A stretch of 64,000 bases of DNA from Amaricoccus sp047275745 (lineage in GTDB: Bacteria; Pseudomonadota; Alphaproteobacteria; Rhodobacterales; Rhodobacteraceae): positions 1 to 64,000 of the forward strand of contig NZ_JBKQWU010000008.1 of assembly GCF_047275745.1 (NCBI RefSeq), read 5' to 3'. Shown piece by piece: positions 53,960-62,942 of this stretch. Made by a program: the position numbers and the translations under genes. Positions within the stretch are counted from its first letter, which is position 1, and each line of letters opens with the position of its first letter. The notes beneath the pieces are model-generated. The model made no database searches. It was not told the DNA's origin and was given only the letters and a program-made list of their open reading frames with translations.

Positions 53960-53986
53960 CCGCGCCCATCCGGGCGCGGTTTTTTC
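53960..53986 (+). terminator. Rho-independent terminator of the DUF2852 gene
   Basis: CCGCGCCC (53960-53967) pairs with GGGCGCGG (53972-53979) and is followed by a six-base T-run. It stands between convergent genes. Confidence 0.9.
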
Positions 53987-53995
53987 TTCCCGCCA

Positions 53996-54514
53996 TCATT
54001 GCCGCCGCCAGATCAGCCCGCCCGAAGGTTTCGCCCAGGGGCCGATCACCACATTCTCGCTGGCGAGTTCCTCCCGCGCCGTCTGGCTCCCGGCCCGCGC
54101 CTGGTCGAGCAGCACGCGGCGGTCTTCCGTCTCCTCTGTCTCGGCCGCGCTCGCGATCACGTCGCGCATGTGGACGAAACCATAGGCCTGCTCGGTCAGA
54201 TCGGCGGCGTCGTAGGTCATCTGCCCCATCGCGACATAATGCCGGATCGCGCCCGCGCGGCGCAGGCGGCCGCCGAAGAAGGCGGTGGCGATCAGGCATT
54301 CGTCGGCGAGCGCGCGCATCGTGTCGCGCGGCGCCCGCTCATCCATCGCCCGGGTGATCCGGACCGTCAGCATATCAACCCGGATCTCCGACTGGAGAAA
54401 GCGGGCGAAGGTGATCGAGAGATAGGCCTCCAGCGTGTCCGTGAGCGGAATCCCGGCCTTCTCGATGCCGGAACGGACGAATTCGGCGGCGATGCCAAGG
54501 GTCGCTGGGTTCAT
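53996..54514 (-). CDS. Hypothetical protein, 172 residues
   Basis: I do not recognise the family. The protein is mostly helical by composition, cytosolic, without signal or long hydrophobic segments. Notable stretches: DTLEAYLSITFARFLQSEI (residues about 26-44), ATAFFGGRLRRAGAIRHYVAMGQMTYDAADLTEQAYGF split across the middle, and an end with NVVIGPWAKPSGGLIWRRQ. A 31-codon ORF with a ribosome site overlaps its start by four bases (ATGA). Codon use matches its neighbours. Confidence 0.8.
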   Translation of the reverse strand: MNPATLGIAAEFVRSGIEKAGIPLTDTLEAYLSITFARFLQSEIRVDMLTVRITRAMDERAPRDTMRALADECLIATAFFGGRLRRAGAIRHYVAMGQMTYDAADLTEQAYGFVHMRDVIASAAETEETEDRRVLLDQARAGSQTAREELASENVVIGPWAKPSGGLIWRRQ

Positions 54515-54606
54515 GTCCGAGGCTCCGCTCCGAAGGTGCTGATCGAGACTGTCCGGTCGGGTGGCCGGTTGCTCGGGTTCATGCGATCGGTTCTGCGGAG
54601 CTCCAT
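54511..54606 (-). CDS. Small ORF (31 aa) coupled to the hypothetical gene
   Basis: GAGGTG precedes the ATG at 54606; 31 codons follow, from MELRRTDRMNPSNRPPD to a stop that overlaps the next ATG as ATGA. Polar, Arg- and Pro-containing, unrecognised. It may be a leader that couples translation, or chance in GC-rich DNA. Confidence 0.3.
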   Translation of the reverse strand: MELRRTDRMNPSNRPPDRTVSISTFGAEPRT

Positions 54607-54881
54607 GGTCACCTCATGCGCGGTTGCCGGGGGGGTCTCGGATTGGTAGGGGGTCTTGGGTTGATGGAAGCCCCCCGCGGGTCTCCGGGGAGCCGGAGGG
54701 CGCGGTAACGGGGGGTGCGACAATGGGAGGCGGGAGGACGCGTCTTGAGAATGGCAATATGCGCGGAGATCCCAGCCATCGATTCCCTTGGCAGAAAGCG
54801 GTTCCAACGACATAGCGTAACACGCTTTTCGCATTTCAGACAGCATTCCGCCGAGAGGGCATCCAGACGGGAGGGTGGGGC
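54607..54881. other. Intergenic region hypothetical / CYTH-CHAD
   Basis: About 275 bases between divergent units. G-rich on the plus strand (many GGGG runs, 54630-54740), with an AT-richer stretch near 54745-54850 likely to hold promoters. No supported gene. Confidence 0.4.
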
Positions 54882-56420
54882 ATGACGACCGAGGTCGAAC
54901 TCAAGATCACGCTCGATCCGGGCGGCGACGCCCGTCTGCGCCGGGCGCCGGCGCTGGAGGATCGCGCGGCTCCGGCGCGCAACGCCGATCTGGTATCCGT
55001 CTATTACGACACGCCGGGCGAGGCGCTCGCCCAGGCCGGCATCGCGCTGCGCCTGCGGCGCGAGGGGCGGCGCTGGGTCCAGACGATCAAGATCAAGGCG
55101 GGTGAGGAGACCGGCGGGCTCTTCGCCAATCGCGAGGTGGAATGCCCGGCGCCGGGCGCCCGGCTCGTCCTCGAAGGCGAGGACCCCGCTTTCGCCACCG
55201 TGGTCGAGACGGCGGGCGACGCGCCGCTCTCGCCGCTCTTCGAGACCCGGGTCAAGCGCCGGATCGAACTGATCCGGGTCCCCGAGGGCCTCGTCGAACT
55301 GGCGATCGACAAGGGCGAAATCGTCGCCGGTTCCCGTGTCGAGCCGATCCTCGAGGCGGAGCTCGAACTGAAGGAGGGCGCGGTCGCCGCGATCTATTCA
55401 CTGGCGCGCAAGCTCTTCCAGTCGGGCCCCGTCCGGTTCGCCCCGCTGAACAAGTCCGCCCGCGGCTACGCGCTTGCGCGGGGCGACGGCGACGCTTCGG
55501 TGAAGAAGCCGACAGGCCCCGATTTTTCGGGGGAGACCGGCGTCGAGAAGGTGGCACGCGACATCCTGCGCGACTGCTTCGCCCAGATCATCCGCGAACA
55601 GGAACGCCTCGCCGACACCACCGAACCCGAGGGCGCGCACCAGCTTCGCGTCGGGATGCGCAAGCTTCGCACCGCGCTGAAGCTGTTCGAGCCGGTGCTC
55701 GGCTCGGGAACCGCCGTGACGCGGCTCTCCGATCAGGCGCGCGAGCTCGGCAAGGCGATCAGCGCGCTGCGCGATCTCGACGTGCTGGAGGGGGAGATCA
55801 GCGAACTGACCGAGACCGGCCTCGACGCCCAGGCGCGCGACGCGCTGGTCGCGGCGCTCTCGGTCCGGCGGGAGAGCGAACGCGCGGCGGCGCGCGCGGC
55901 CATCGCGGGTCCGGACGGCGCCGCCTTCCTGTTCGATCTCGGCGAGTTCATCGAGACCCGCGGCTGGCTCGAACCCTCGGATTACGACCAGACCGCGCGG
56001 CTGGCACGACCGGTCGGCGAGGTGGCGCCGGAGATGCTCGGCAAGCGGTTGAAGGCGGCGCGCAAGCGGGCGAAGCATCTCGACCGGCTCGACGAAGCGG
56101 CGCTGCACGATCTGCGGAAGTCCCTGAAGAAGCTCCGCTATGGCGTCGAGATGCTCGCGCCGATCTACGAGGGCCGCGAGGTCGCGCTCTATCTCCGCGC
56201 GATCAAGGACATGCAGGACGGTTTCGGCAGCCTCACCGACGCCGCCATGGCCGCCGTCTGGCTGACCGGCGAGGACGCGCTGGGCGCCGGCGACCCGGCG
56301 GCGCAGCGCGCGGCGGGCTGGCTCCTCGGAACCATGGCCGCGCGGGTCGCCTCGGACCGGCCGCGGATCTTCGCCGCATGGCAGGAGCTCGCCGACCGCA
56401 AGCCCTTCTGGCGGAAATAG
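54882..56420 (+). CDS. CYTH and CHAD domain-containing protein
   Basis: 512 residues. N-terminal CYTH (triphosphate tunnel) domain residues 1-200 with the EVELK (ExExK) metal motif at 4-8 and RLRREGRRWVQTIKIKAG. C-terminal CHAD helical domain residues about 220-505, with conserved His such as GAHQLRVGMRKLRTALKLFEP and LHDLRKSLKKLRYGVEML. YgiF of E. coli, of the same architecture, is an inorganic triphosphatase; CHAD binds polyphosphate. Likely role in polyphosphate or triphosphate metabolism. Confidence 0.93.
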   Translation: MTTEVELKITLDPGGDARLRRAPALEDRAAPARNADLVSVYYDTPGEALAQAGIALRLRREGRRWVQTIKIKAGEETGGLFANREVECPAPGARLVLEGEDPAFATVVETAGDAPLSPLFETRVKRRIELIRVPEGLVELAIDKGEIVAGSRVEPILEAELELKEGAVAAIYSLARKLFQSGPVRFAPLNKSARGYALARGDGDASVKKPTGPDFSGETGVEKVARDILRDCFAQIIREQERLADTTEPEGAHQLRVGMRKLRTALKLFEPVLGSGTAVTRLSDQARELGKAISALRDLDVLEGEISELTETGLDAQARDALVAALSVRRESERAAARAAIAGPDGAAFLFDLGEFIETRGWLEPSDYDQTARLARPVGEVAPEMLGKRLKAARKRAKHLDRLDEAALHDLRKSLKKLRYGVEMLAPIYEGREVALYLRAIKDMQDGFGSLTDAAMAAVWLTGEDALGAGDPAAQRAAGWLLGTMAARVASDRPRIFAAWQELADRKPFWRK

Positions 56421-56476
56421 CACCCCGACTGGACCTGAATCCCGCATAGGGGGAGCCCAGCGCCCGCCTGTCCAAC

Positions 56477-56508
56477 AAAAAACCCGCCGATCCGGAGATC
56501 GGCGGGTT
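56477..56508 (-). terminator. Rho-independent terminator of the Bax-inhibitor-1 gene
   Basis: AACCCGCCGATC (56481-56492) pairs perfectly with GATCGGCGGGTT (56497-56508), and TTTTTTGTT follows on the minus strand. Also downstream of the convergent CYTH-CHAD gene, where it may serve both. Confidence 0.9.
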
Positions 56509-56534
56509 TGGCGGTGGCGATAGACCGGTTCAGA

Positions 56535-57299
56535 TCACTCGCGCTGGCCGAAGAGCTGCAGCAGCATCATGAACATGTTGATGAAGTTCAGATACAGGCT
56601 GAGCGCCCCCATGATCGCGGCCTTGCCGAGATAGGCTTCGCCCTCGGCGGCGCGCATCTGGAGGTAGGTGTTCTTGATGTTCTGCGTGTCATAGGCGGTC
56701 AGGCCCGCGAAGATCAGCACGCCGATCACGGAGATCGCGAACTGCATCGCCGAGGAGGCGACGAAGATGTTCACGATCGACGCGATGATCAGGCCGATCA
56801 GGCCCATGATCAGGAACGAGCCCCAGCCCGAGATGTCCTTCTTGGTCGTGTAACCCCAGAGCGAGAGGCCGGCGAAGGCGATCGCGGTGATGAAGAAGAC
56901 CTGCGCGATCGACATGCCCGTGAAGACCGCGAAGATCCACGAGATGCTGAGGCCCATCAGCGCCGAGAACAGCCAGAACACGCCCTGCGCCGTGGCCTCG
57001 GACATGCGGTTGAGACCCGCGCCGAAGGCGAAGACGACGATGAGCGGAGCGAACATGATCACCCACTTCAGCGGCGAGTTGAACATCGCGACGATCAGCC
57101 CCTCCGGGATGATCGCGGTCGGCTGCTGGTCGACCACGCGGGCGAAGTCGCTGCCGACGATATAGGCGACGAGGCCGGTGATGATCATCGCAACGGCCAT
57201 CAGGCCGTAGACCTTGTTCATATGCGCCCGCAGACCCTCGTCGATCCGCGCGGCGGTGGCGCCGGCTCCAGTCCGACGGATAGTCTCGTATTCGGCCAT
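56535..57299 (-). CDS. Bax inhibitor-1 / YccA family membrane protein
   Basis: 254-residue protein with seven hydrophobic spans, including NKVYGLMAVAMIITGLVAYI and the last LYLNFINMFMMLLQLFGQRE with the family C-terminus. Relatives include YccA and YbhL, and act on FtsH proteolysis or calcium leak. GGAGGAAC precedes the ATG at 57299. Single gene with its own terminator. Confidence 0.93.
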   Translation of the reverse strand: MAEYETIRRTGAGATAARIDEGLRAHMNKVYGLMAVAMIITGLVAYIVGSDFARVVDQQPTAIIPEGLIVAMFNSPLKWVIMFAPLIVVFAFGAGLNRMSEATAQGVFWLFSALMGLSISWIFAVFTGMSIAQVFFITAIAFAGLSLWGYTTKKDISGWGSFLIMGLIGLIIASIVNIFVASSAMQFAISVIGVLIFAGLTAYDTQNIKNTYLQMRAAEGEAYLGKAAIMGALSLYLNFINMFMMLLQLFGQRE

Positions 57300-57695
57300 A
57301 AGGTTCCTCCGTGTGAGCCAAAGGCCGCGAGGCGCACTCGCGGACCCGTCTGATATTTGGATATTGCCCCGCCGGATTCAACGGGTCAGTGCTGTCAAGT
57401 CTTCGTATTCATGACAAAAATAGGCTGAAGAGTCCAACGCGGCGGAGGCCGCGCTCGCTTCCGTGATCGGCGGCCCGACCCGCCGAAAGCCCGTGATTGC
57501 GAATGCGCCGGTTCCGCCGTTTCGCAACGCCGCGACGCGCGCATCCGAAAACCGAGCGATTCGAGCCACTAACGGCGGGACCCGCGCCCGCCAGACCCCA
57601 GGAGGCAGGCCCGCCATCGACCCGCCGCCCAGAACAGTGCCGGGGTTGGCGGCCCTCGCGTACCGCCGCGGCGTGGGCGGGCGCCCCCGGGGTGG
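57300..57695. other. Intergenic region BI-1 / phaR
   Basis: 396 bases between two minus-strand genes. The BI-1 promoter should lie here; TTGACA occurs on the minus strand near 57393-57398 but lacks a well-placed -10 box. CCCCGGGG and GC-rich symmetrical runs follow the phaR stop without a T-run. The short frames are not supported by ribosome sites or composition. Confidence 0.5.
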
Positions 57696-58301
57696 TCAGG
57701 AATCCTTGACGAGCTTCGAGAGCTGATCCTGCATCGCCGCGAGCTGCGCCTTCAGTTTCTCAAGCTCGGCATCCTTGCTCTGCTTGGCATTGTTGCCGCC
57801 GGCGCCCGCCGCTCCACCACCGCGCGCGTTCATGCCGCTCGCGAAGGGGGCGAACATCCGCATCGCATTCTCGAACCACTCCATGTTCGACCGCGCCAGA
57901 GCCTCGAAGTTGGCGAGCGCCGGATTGGCCTCGAAGGCCGAACGCACCTGCTCGCGCATCGCTTCCTGATTGCGCGCGAAGGTCTCCATCGACGCGTCGA
58001 GATAGCCGGGCACGAAGCCCTGCAGCGTATCGCCGTAGAGCCGGATCAGTTGACGCAGGAAATTCGCCGGCAACATCGTCGGCCCCTTGGCCTCCTCCTC
58101 GAAAATGATCTGGGCGAGCACGGCGCGGGTGATGTCCTCACCCGTCTTCGCATCATTCACGACGAAATCGTGTCCGTCGCGCACCATCTGCGCGAGGTGG
58201 TCCAGGGTGACGTAGCTCGACTTCGCGGTATTGTATAAGCGGCGGTTCGCGTATTTTTTGATGATGATCGGCTCGCCCGCGGTTTCGTTCTTTTCAGCCA
58301 C
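57696..58301 (-). CDS. phaR: Polyhydroxyalkanoate synthesis repressor PhaR
   Basis: 201 residues. The PHB/PHA-accumulation DNA-binding domain is at residues 10-75 (IIIKKYANRRLYNTAKSSYV, DLVNDAKTGEDITR-like), with an accumulation-regulator repeat following (FEEEAKGPTMLPANFLRQLI). The C-terminus is Gly-rich then a coiled-coil (AELEKLKAQLAAMQDQLSKL). GTG start 58301 with AGGAGA eight bases upstream. It binds PHB granules and represses phasin and synthesis genes. Adjacent divergent to the PhaC-like gene. Confidence 0.93.
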   Translation of the reverse strand: MAEKNETAGEPIIIKKYANRRLYNTAKSSYVTLDHLAQMVRDGHDFVVNDAKTGEDITRAVLAQIIFEEEAKGPTMLPANFLRQLIRLYGDTLQGFVPGYLDASMETFARNQEAMREQVRSAFEANPALANFEALARSNMEWFENAMRMFAPFASGMNARGGGAAGAGGNNAKQSKDAELEKLKAQLAAMQDQLSKLVKDS

Positions 58302-58405
58302 GCGCGTGTCTCCTAAGTGAATATGAACTCCCTGCGGCCAGCTTACCGCCCGCGCGACGGTGCGGAAAGACATTTATCGCAGGTGCGAATGACCGCGGCG
58401 GGCAA

Positions 58406-59893
58406 ATGCGGGGCGACGCGAGCGATGGACGTGAGGGCTCGGGAAAGGACAAGGCCGGCGGATATCTCGCCGGAGTCTCGGGCATCCGGACCCGGCGACG
58501 GCCGGCCGCGCCCGCCCGCGCGGACCGAGCGCGAAAGGGCCGCCGCCTATCTCGATCTCTGGGAACGCCATGTTTCCGGCACCGCGGTTCAAGGACACGG
58601 GCCCGTCACGCCCATGACCAAGCCTTGACGGCGATCGCCGCGACGCGCGACGCCTTGCCCGCGGCGGCGCATCGGATCGGCGAGCCGAGCCCGCTCATCT
58701 TCCACCTCAGCGCCGCGCTGGCGGCCTATGCCCAGGCCCTGTTCGCGGCGCCCCGCGCGGATTCGCCGCGGTTCCCCTGGCTCGACGAATGCGCCGCCGA
58801 CGCGGCCGCGCTCGGCCCGGACCTCAGCCAGGTCGAAGTCGCGGCGGAGATCGCCGCCCGGCTCGGCGCGACGATCCGGGGTCTGGAAATCTGGCAGGCG
58901 CATCCCTATCGCCGCGCGATGGACGAGCCGCCGGTGATCTGGGCCGAAGGCGCGGCGCGGCTCATCGACTATGGCGCCACGGGGCCGAGCGATCCGACGG
59001 CCCGCCCGGTTCTGGTGGTGCCGAGCCTGATCAACCGCCCCTATGTCCTCGACCTCCAGCCGGAGCGGTCGCTGCTGCGCTGGCTCGCCGCGCGGGGCGC
59101 ACGCCCGCTCCTCCTCGAGTGGGGCGTTCCGGGACCCGCGGAGACGGGCTTCGGCCTCGACGACTACGGGGTGAAGCGCATCCTGCCGGCTCTCGCAATC
59201 GCACGGAGGCTCGGCGGCGGACCCGTGCCGGTGCTCGGCTATTGCATGGGCGGCACGCTCAGCGTGGGGGTCGCCGCCCGGCGTCCCGATCTGGTCGCGC
59301 GGCTGGTCACGATCGGGGCGCCCTGGGATTTCGCGCCGGTGGATGGCATCGCCGGAGGGTTCCGCGCGCTCCTGCGCGCCGAGGGACCGGAGCGGATCGA
59401 GGCGATGCTGGAGACTCTGGGCCAGGGTTTCGGCGCGGTGCCGGTCTCGCTCTTCCAGATGCTCTTCGCCATCGTCAACCCGATCCAGGCGGCGCTGAAG
59501 TTCCAGCGTCTCTCGCGGCTCGATCCGGCGAGCGCCGAGGCACTGCATTTCGTCGCGCTCGAGGACTGGCTCGCCGACGGCATTCCGATGGCGGCGCCGG
59601 CGGCCCGGGAGCTGCTGGTCGACTGGCAGATCCGCAACCTCACCGCGCGCGGCGAGTGGCGGTTCCTCGGCGGCCCGGTCAGGGCGGGCGACATCCGCTG
59701 CCCCACGCTGATCGTCGCCGGGAGGAATGACACGATCGCCCCGCCCGCGCTGGCCGAGCCGCTCGCGGCCGCGATTCCGGGGGCGCGGCTCCTGAGCCCG
59801 GATACCGGCCATGTCGGCATGGCCGTCGGGAGCCACGCGCCGGCCCTGGTCTGGCGCCCGGTCGCGGAATTCCTCACTGCGAACCAGCCCTGA
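58406..59893 (+). CDS. PhaC-like alpha/beta hydrolase (poly(3-hydroxyalkanoate) synthase type)
   Basis: The open frame ends at 59893. From about 58625 on it encodes an alpha/beta hydrolase with VLVVPSLINRPYVLDL, the synthase-type lipase box GYCMGGT (Cys nucleophile), NDTIAPP (Asp) and GHVGM (His). Before 58625 the same frame is Arg-rich and unlike the family, whereas the frame one step away reads TERERAAAYLDLWERHVSG, a plausible N-terminus, and stops at 58628. A one-base deletion between about 58590 and 58620, or a downstream start, would explain this. It is about 420-500 residues, shorter than class I PhaC. Confidence 0.75.
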   Translation: MRGDASDGREGSGKDKAGGYLAGVSGIRTRRRPAAPARADRARKGRRLSRSLGTPCFRHRGSRTRARHAHDQALTAIAATRDALPAAAHRIGEPSPLIFHLSAALAAYAQALFAAPRADSPRFPWLDECAADAAALGPDLSQVEVAAEIAARLGATIRGLEIWQAHPYRRAMDEPPVIWAEGAARLIDYGATGPSDPTARPVLVVPSLINRPYVLDLQPERSLLRWLAARGARPLLLEWGVPGPAETGFGLDDYGVKRILPALAIARRLGGGPVPVLGYCMGGTLSVGVAARRPDLVARLVTIGAPWDFAPVDGIAGGFRALLRAEGPERIEAMLETLGQGFGAVPVSLFQMLFAIVNPIQAALKFQRLSRLDPASAEALHFVALEDWLADGIPMAAPAARELLVDWQIRNLTARGEWRFLGGPVRAGDIRCPTLIVAGRNDTIAPPALAEPLAAAIPGARLLSPDTGHVGMAVGSHAPALVWRPVAEFLTANQP

Positions 59894-59959
59894 AACGCTC
59901 CTCAGGCACGGGGGACAGTTGTGGTGCCCTCCGACATGTGCGACGAGGGGTCCCGAGCC

Positions 59960-59976
59960 GCGCACGAATCGTGCGC
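59960..59976. promoter_or_regulatory. 17-base palindrome upstream of phaA
   Basis: GCGCACGA-A-TCGTGCGC is a perfect inverted repeat (59960-59976), 60 bases before the phaA ATG. It may be an operator. It differs from the CTGC-N3-GCAG site reported for PhaR of Paracoccus. Confidence 0.5.
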
Positions 59977-60036
59977 AGGGGAGGCTCTCAGAATACTTTG
60001 AGTACGCGGCGCGCTTGCCCGTGGAAGGAGGAACGT

Positions 60037-61212
60037 ATGACCAACATCGTAATCGCCTCGGCGGGACGTACCGCGGTTGGCAATTTCAACGGCGGCTTCG
60101 CGACCGTGCCGGCACATGATCTCGGCTCCGCCGTGATCAAGGGTGTGCTGGAGCGCGCCGGCGTCGATGCCGCGGATGTGTCCGAGACGATCCTCGGTCA
60201 GGTGCTGACCGCGGGCCAGGGTCAGAATCCCGCCCGTCAGGCGCATATCAACGCCGGTCTGCCGCAGGAAAGCGCGGCCTGGGGCATCAACCAGCTCTGC
60301 GGCTCGGGCCTCCGGGCGGTGGCGCTTGGCGCGCAGCACATCCTGCTCGGCGACGCGGAAGTCGTCGTCGCGGGCGGCCAGGAGAGCATGACCCTCGCCC
60401 CGCACACCGCCTTCCTGCGCGCGGGCCAGAAGATGGGCGACCTCAGCTTCCGCGACTCGATGCTGGCCGATGGCCTCATGGACGCCTTCAACCAGTACCA
60501 CATGGGCGTCACCGCCGAGAACGTCGCCAAGGAATGGCAGATCACCCGCGAGATGCAGGACGAATTCGCGGTCGCGAGCCAGAACAAGGCCGAGGCGGCG
60601 CAGAAGGCCGGCAGGTTCGACGACGAGATCATCCCCTATACCGTGAAGACCCGGAAGGGCGAGACGATCGTCGACAAGGACGAGTTCATCCGCCACGGCG
60701 CGACGCTCGAATCGATCCAGAAGGTGCGCCCGGCCTTCCAGAAGGACGGCACCGTGACGGCGGCGAATGCGAGCGGCATCAACGACGGCGCCGCCGCCGT
60801 GCTGCTCATGACCGCCGAGAACGCCGAGAAGCGCGGCATCGAGCCGCTGGCCCGCATCGTCTCCTATGCGACCGTCGGCCTCGACCCGAAGATCATGGGC
60901 GTCGGCCCGATCTACGCGAGCCGCAAGGCGCTTGCGAAGGCCGGCTGGAAGATCGACGATCTCGACCTCGTGGAAGCCAACGAAGCCTTCGCGGCCCAGG
61001 CCTGCGCCGTGAACAAGGACATGGGCTGGGATACCTCGAAGGTGAACGTGAACGGCGGCGCGATCGCGATCGGCCACCCGATCGGCGCCTCGGGCGCCCG
61101 CGTGCTCAACACGCTGCTCTACGAGATGAAGCGCCGCGACGCGAAGAAGGGCCTCGCCACGCTCTGCATCGGCGGCGGCATGGGCGTCGCGATGTGCGTC
61201 GAGCGTCCGTGA
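60037..61212 (+). CDS. phaA: Acetyl-CoA C-acetyltransferase
   Basis: 391-residue biosynthetic thiolase condensing two acetyl-CoA to acetoacetyl-CoA. Nucleophile Cys88 in NQLCGSGLRA, GHPIGASGAR near residue 348 with the His, and CIGGGMGVAM with the second Cys near 377. GGAAGGAGGAAC is a strong ribosome site before ATG 60037. First gene of phaA-phaB; it also feeds the ethylmalonyl-CoA pathway. Confidence 0.96.
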   Translation: MTNIVIASAGRTAVGNFNGGFATVPAHDLGSAVIKGVLERAGVDAADVSETILGQVLTAGQGQNPARQAHINAGLPQESAAWGINQLCGSGLRAVALGAQHILLGDAEVVVAGGQESMTLAPHTAFLRAGQKMGDLSFRDSMLADGLMDAFNQYHMGVTAENVAKEWQITREMQDEFAVASQNKAEAAQKAGRFDDEIIPYTVKTRKGETIVDKDEFIRHGATLESIQKVRPAFQKDGTVTAANASGINDGAAAVLLMTAENAEKRGIEPLARIVSYATVGLDPKIMGVGPIYASRKALAKAGWKIDDLDLVEANEAFAAQACAVNKDMGWDTSKVNVNGGAIAIGHPIGASGARVLNTLLYEMKRRDAKKGLATLCIGGGMGVAMCVERP

Positions 61213-61269
61213 CTTCCGCGCCGACCCGGGCGCTGACCCCGGCGCCGGTCGGCTGACGGCTCCAACCGC

Positions 61270-61297
61270 CGCGCCGGGACGCAGGAGTCCCGGCGCG
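61270..61297 (+). other. Intercistronic stem-loop between phaA and phaB
   Basis: CGCGCCGGGAC (61270-61280) pairs with GTCCCGGCGCG (61287-61297) in a perfect 11-base stem. AAAAAA, not Ts, follows on the plus strand, so it is probably an mRNA processing or stability element rather than a terminator. Confidence 0.6.
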
Positions 61298-61329
61298 ATC
61301 AAAAAAGCTTCTCAATCGGAGGAACGAAC

Positions 61330-62055
61330 ATGGGACGTGTGGCACTCGTCACCGGCGGGTCGCGCGGCATCGGCGCGGCGATCTCTCTGGCGCTCAAGGA
61401 GGCTGGCTTCACCGTGGCCGCGAACTACGCGGGTAACGACGAGGCGGCGAAGAAATTCACCGACGAGCACGGCATCAAGACCTACAAGTGGTCGGTCGCC
61501 GACTACGACGCCTGCGCCGAGGGCATCAAGCAGGTCGAGGCCGACAACGGCCCGGTCGAGGTGCTGGTCAACAACGCCGGCATCACCCGCGACGCGATGT
61601 TCCACAAGATGACGCCGCAGCAGTGGAAAGAGGTGATGGACACGAACCTCACCGGCGTCTTCAACATGACCCATCCGATCTGGACGGGCATGCGCGACCG
61701 GAAGTTCGGCCGGATCATCAACATCTCCTCCGTCAACGGCCAGAAGGGTCAGGCGGGTCAGGCGAACTACTCCGCCGCCAAGGCGGGCGACCTCGGCTTC
61801 ACCAAGGCGCTGGCCCAGGAAGGCGCGCGCGCCGGCATCACCGTGAACGCGGTTTGCCCGGGCTACATCGGCACCGAGATGGTGCGTGCGATCGACGAGA
61901 AGGTGCTGAACGAGCGCATCATCCCGCAGATCCCGGTCGGCCGTCTCGGCGAGCCGGAAGAGATCGCGCGGATCGTGGCCTTCCTCGCCTCCGACGACGC
62001 GAGCTTCATCACCGGATCGACGATTTCCGCGAACGGCGGCCAGTTCGTCGTCTGA
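61330..62055 (+). CDS. phaB: Acetoacetyl-CoA reductase
   Basis: 241-residue NADPH-dependent SDR giving (R)-3-hydroxybutyryl-CoA for PHB. TGGSRGIG (residues 8-15), NNAG (81-84) and Tyr147-x3-Lys151 are present. VNGQKGQAGQANYSAAKAG around the active site and the end STISANGGQFV are characteristic of PhaB. CGGAGGAACG upstream of ATG 61330. A strong terminator follows. Confidence 0.95.
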   Translation: MGRVALVTGGSRGIGAAISLALKEAGFTVAANYAGNDEAAKKFTDEHGIKTYKWSVADYDACAEGIKQVEADNGPVEVLVNNAGITRDAMFHKMTPQQWKEVMDTNLTGVFNMTHPIWTGMRDRKFGRIINISSVNGQKGQAGQANYSAAKAGDLGFTKALAQEGARAGITVNAVCPGYIGTEMVRAIDEKVLNERIIPQIPVGRLGEPEEIARIVAFLASDDASFITGSTISANGGQFVV

Positions 62056-62081
62056 CCGGCGGAAAGCTGCGACAATCCTTC

Positions 62082-62107
62082 AAGGGCGCCCGTCTGGGCG
62101 CCCTTTC
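62082..62107 (+). terminator. Rho-independent terminator of phaAB
   Basis: AAGGGCGCCC (62082-62091) pairs with GGGCGCCCTT (62096-62105) around a GTCT loop, with a short T-run. Confidence 0.8.
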
Positions 62108-62198
62108 GCGTTCCCGGGGCGCGCGCGCGCCCATCGCCACCTCTTGTCGGGGTGCGGTGAACGCGGCACATGGAGGAATGCGTGGACGGAGGCAGCCC

Positions 62199-62939
62199 AT
62201 GAAGATCGGAATCCTGGAGACCGGCGAGGTCGCGGAAGAACTGCGGACCCGCCACGGCGACTATCCGGCGATGTTCCGCGAGCTTCTCGCCGCGGCCGAT
62301 CCCGCGTTCGAATTCGGAACCGTCCGGGTGGTGGCAGGGGAGATGCCGGCCTCCCCGCGTCAGGCGGATGCCTGGCTCGTCACCGGTTCGCGCCACGGCG
62401 TCTACGACGATCTGCCCTGGATCGAGCCGCTGAAGGCCTTTCTGCGCGATTGCGTCGCGGCCCATGTTCCCGTCGTCGGCATCTGCTTCGGCCATCAGAT
62501 CCTCGCCGAGGCGCTCGGCGGCCGCGCGGTGAAATCGGATCGTGGCTGGGGGCTCGGCGTGCATGACTACCAACTCGTCTCCCGGCCGGGCTGGCTGGCC
62601 GACGCTCCGGAGACCTTCTCCATGCGCGCCGTGCATCAGGATCAGGTGGTAACACAGCCGCCGGGAACGACGGTGCTGGCGAAGTCGGCGTTCTGCGATT
62701 TCGCCGCCCTCGCCTATGGCGATCCCGAGACGCCGGACGCGATCTCGCTCCAGCCGCATCCCGAATTCGGGGCGGAGTACATGGCAGAGCTTCTGGACCT
62801 GCGCGCGGGCACGTCCTTTCCGCTGCCCGATCTCGACGCGGCCCGGCCCGGGCTCGCGCGCGCGGTGGCGAATACGGACTGGGCGCGCTGGATCGCCGCC
62901 TACCTTCGGCGGGCGGAGGCCGCGCGGGACGCCGCCTGA
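62199..62939 (+). CDS. Type 1 glutamine amidotransferase
   Basis: 246-residue class I GATase, a stand-alone domain. The catalytic Cys96 in VVGICFGHQILAEALGG, with His187 and Glu189 in QPHPEFGAEY. It resembles GMP-synthase-like amidotransferases. ATG at 62199, CGGAGG upstream. No synthetase partner nearby, so a hydrolase role such as gamma-glutamyl bond cleavage is as likely as ammonia donation. Confidence 0.9.
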   Translation: MKIGILETGEVAEELRTRHGDYPAMFRELLAAADPAFEFGTVRVVAGEMPASPRQADAWLVTGSRHGVYDDLPWIEPLKAFLRDCVAAHVPVVGICFGHQILAEALGGRAVKSDRGWGLGVHDYQLVSRPGWLADAPETFSMRAVHQDQVVTQPPGTTVLAKSAFCDFAALAYGDPETPDAISLQPHPEFGAEYMAELLDLRAGTSFPLPDLDAARPGLARAVANTDWARWIAAYLRRAEAARDAA

Positions 62940-62942
62940 GGC

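Noticed and set aside
57378..57617. 79-codon minus-strand frame between BI-1 and phaR genes
   Set aside because: No ribosome site, mixed composition and location in an expected promoter region.
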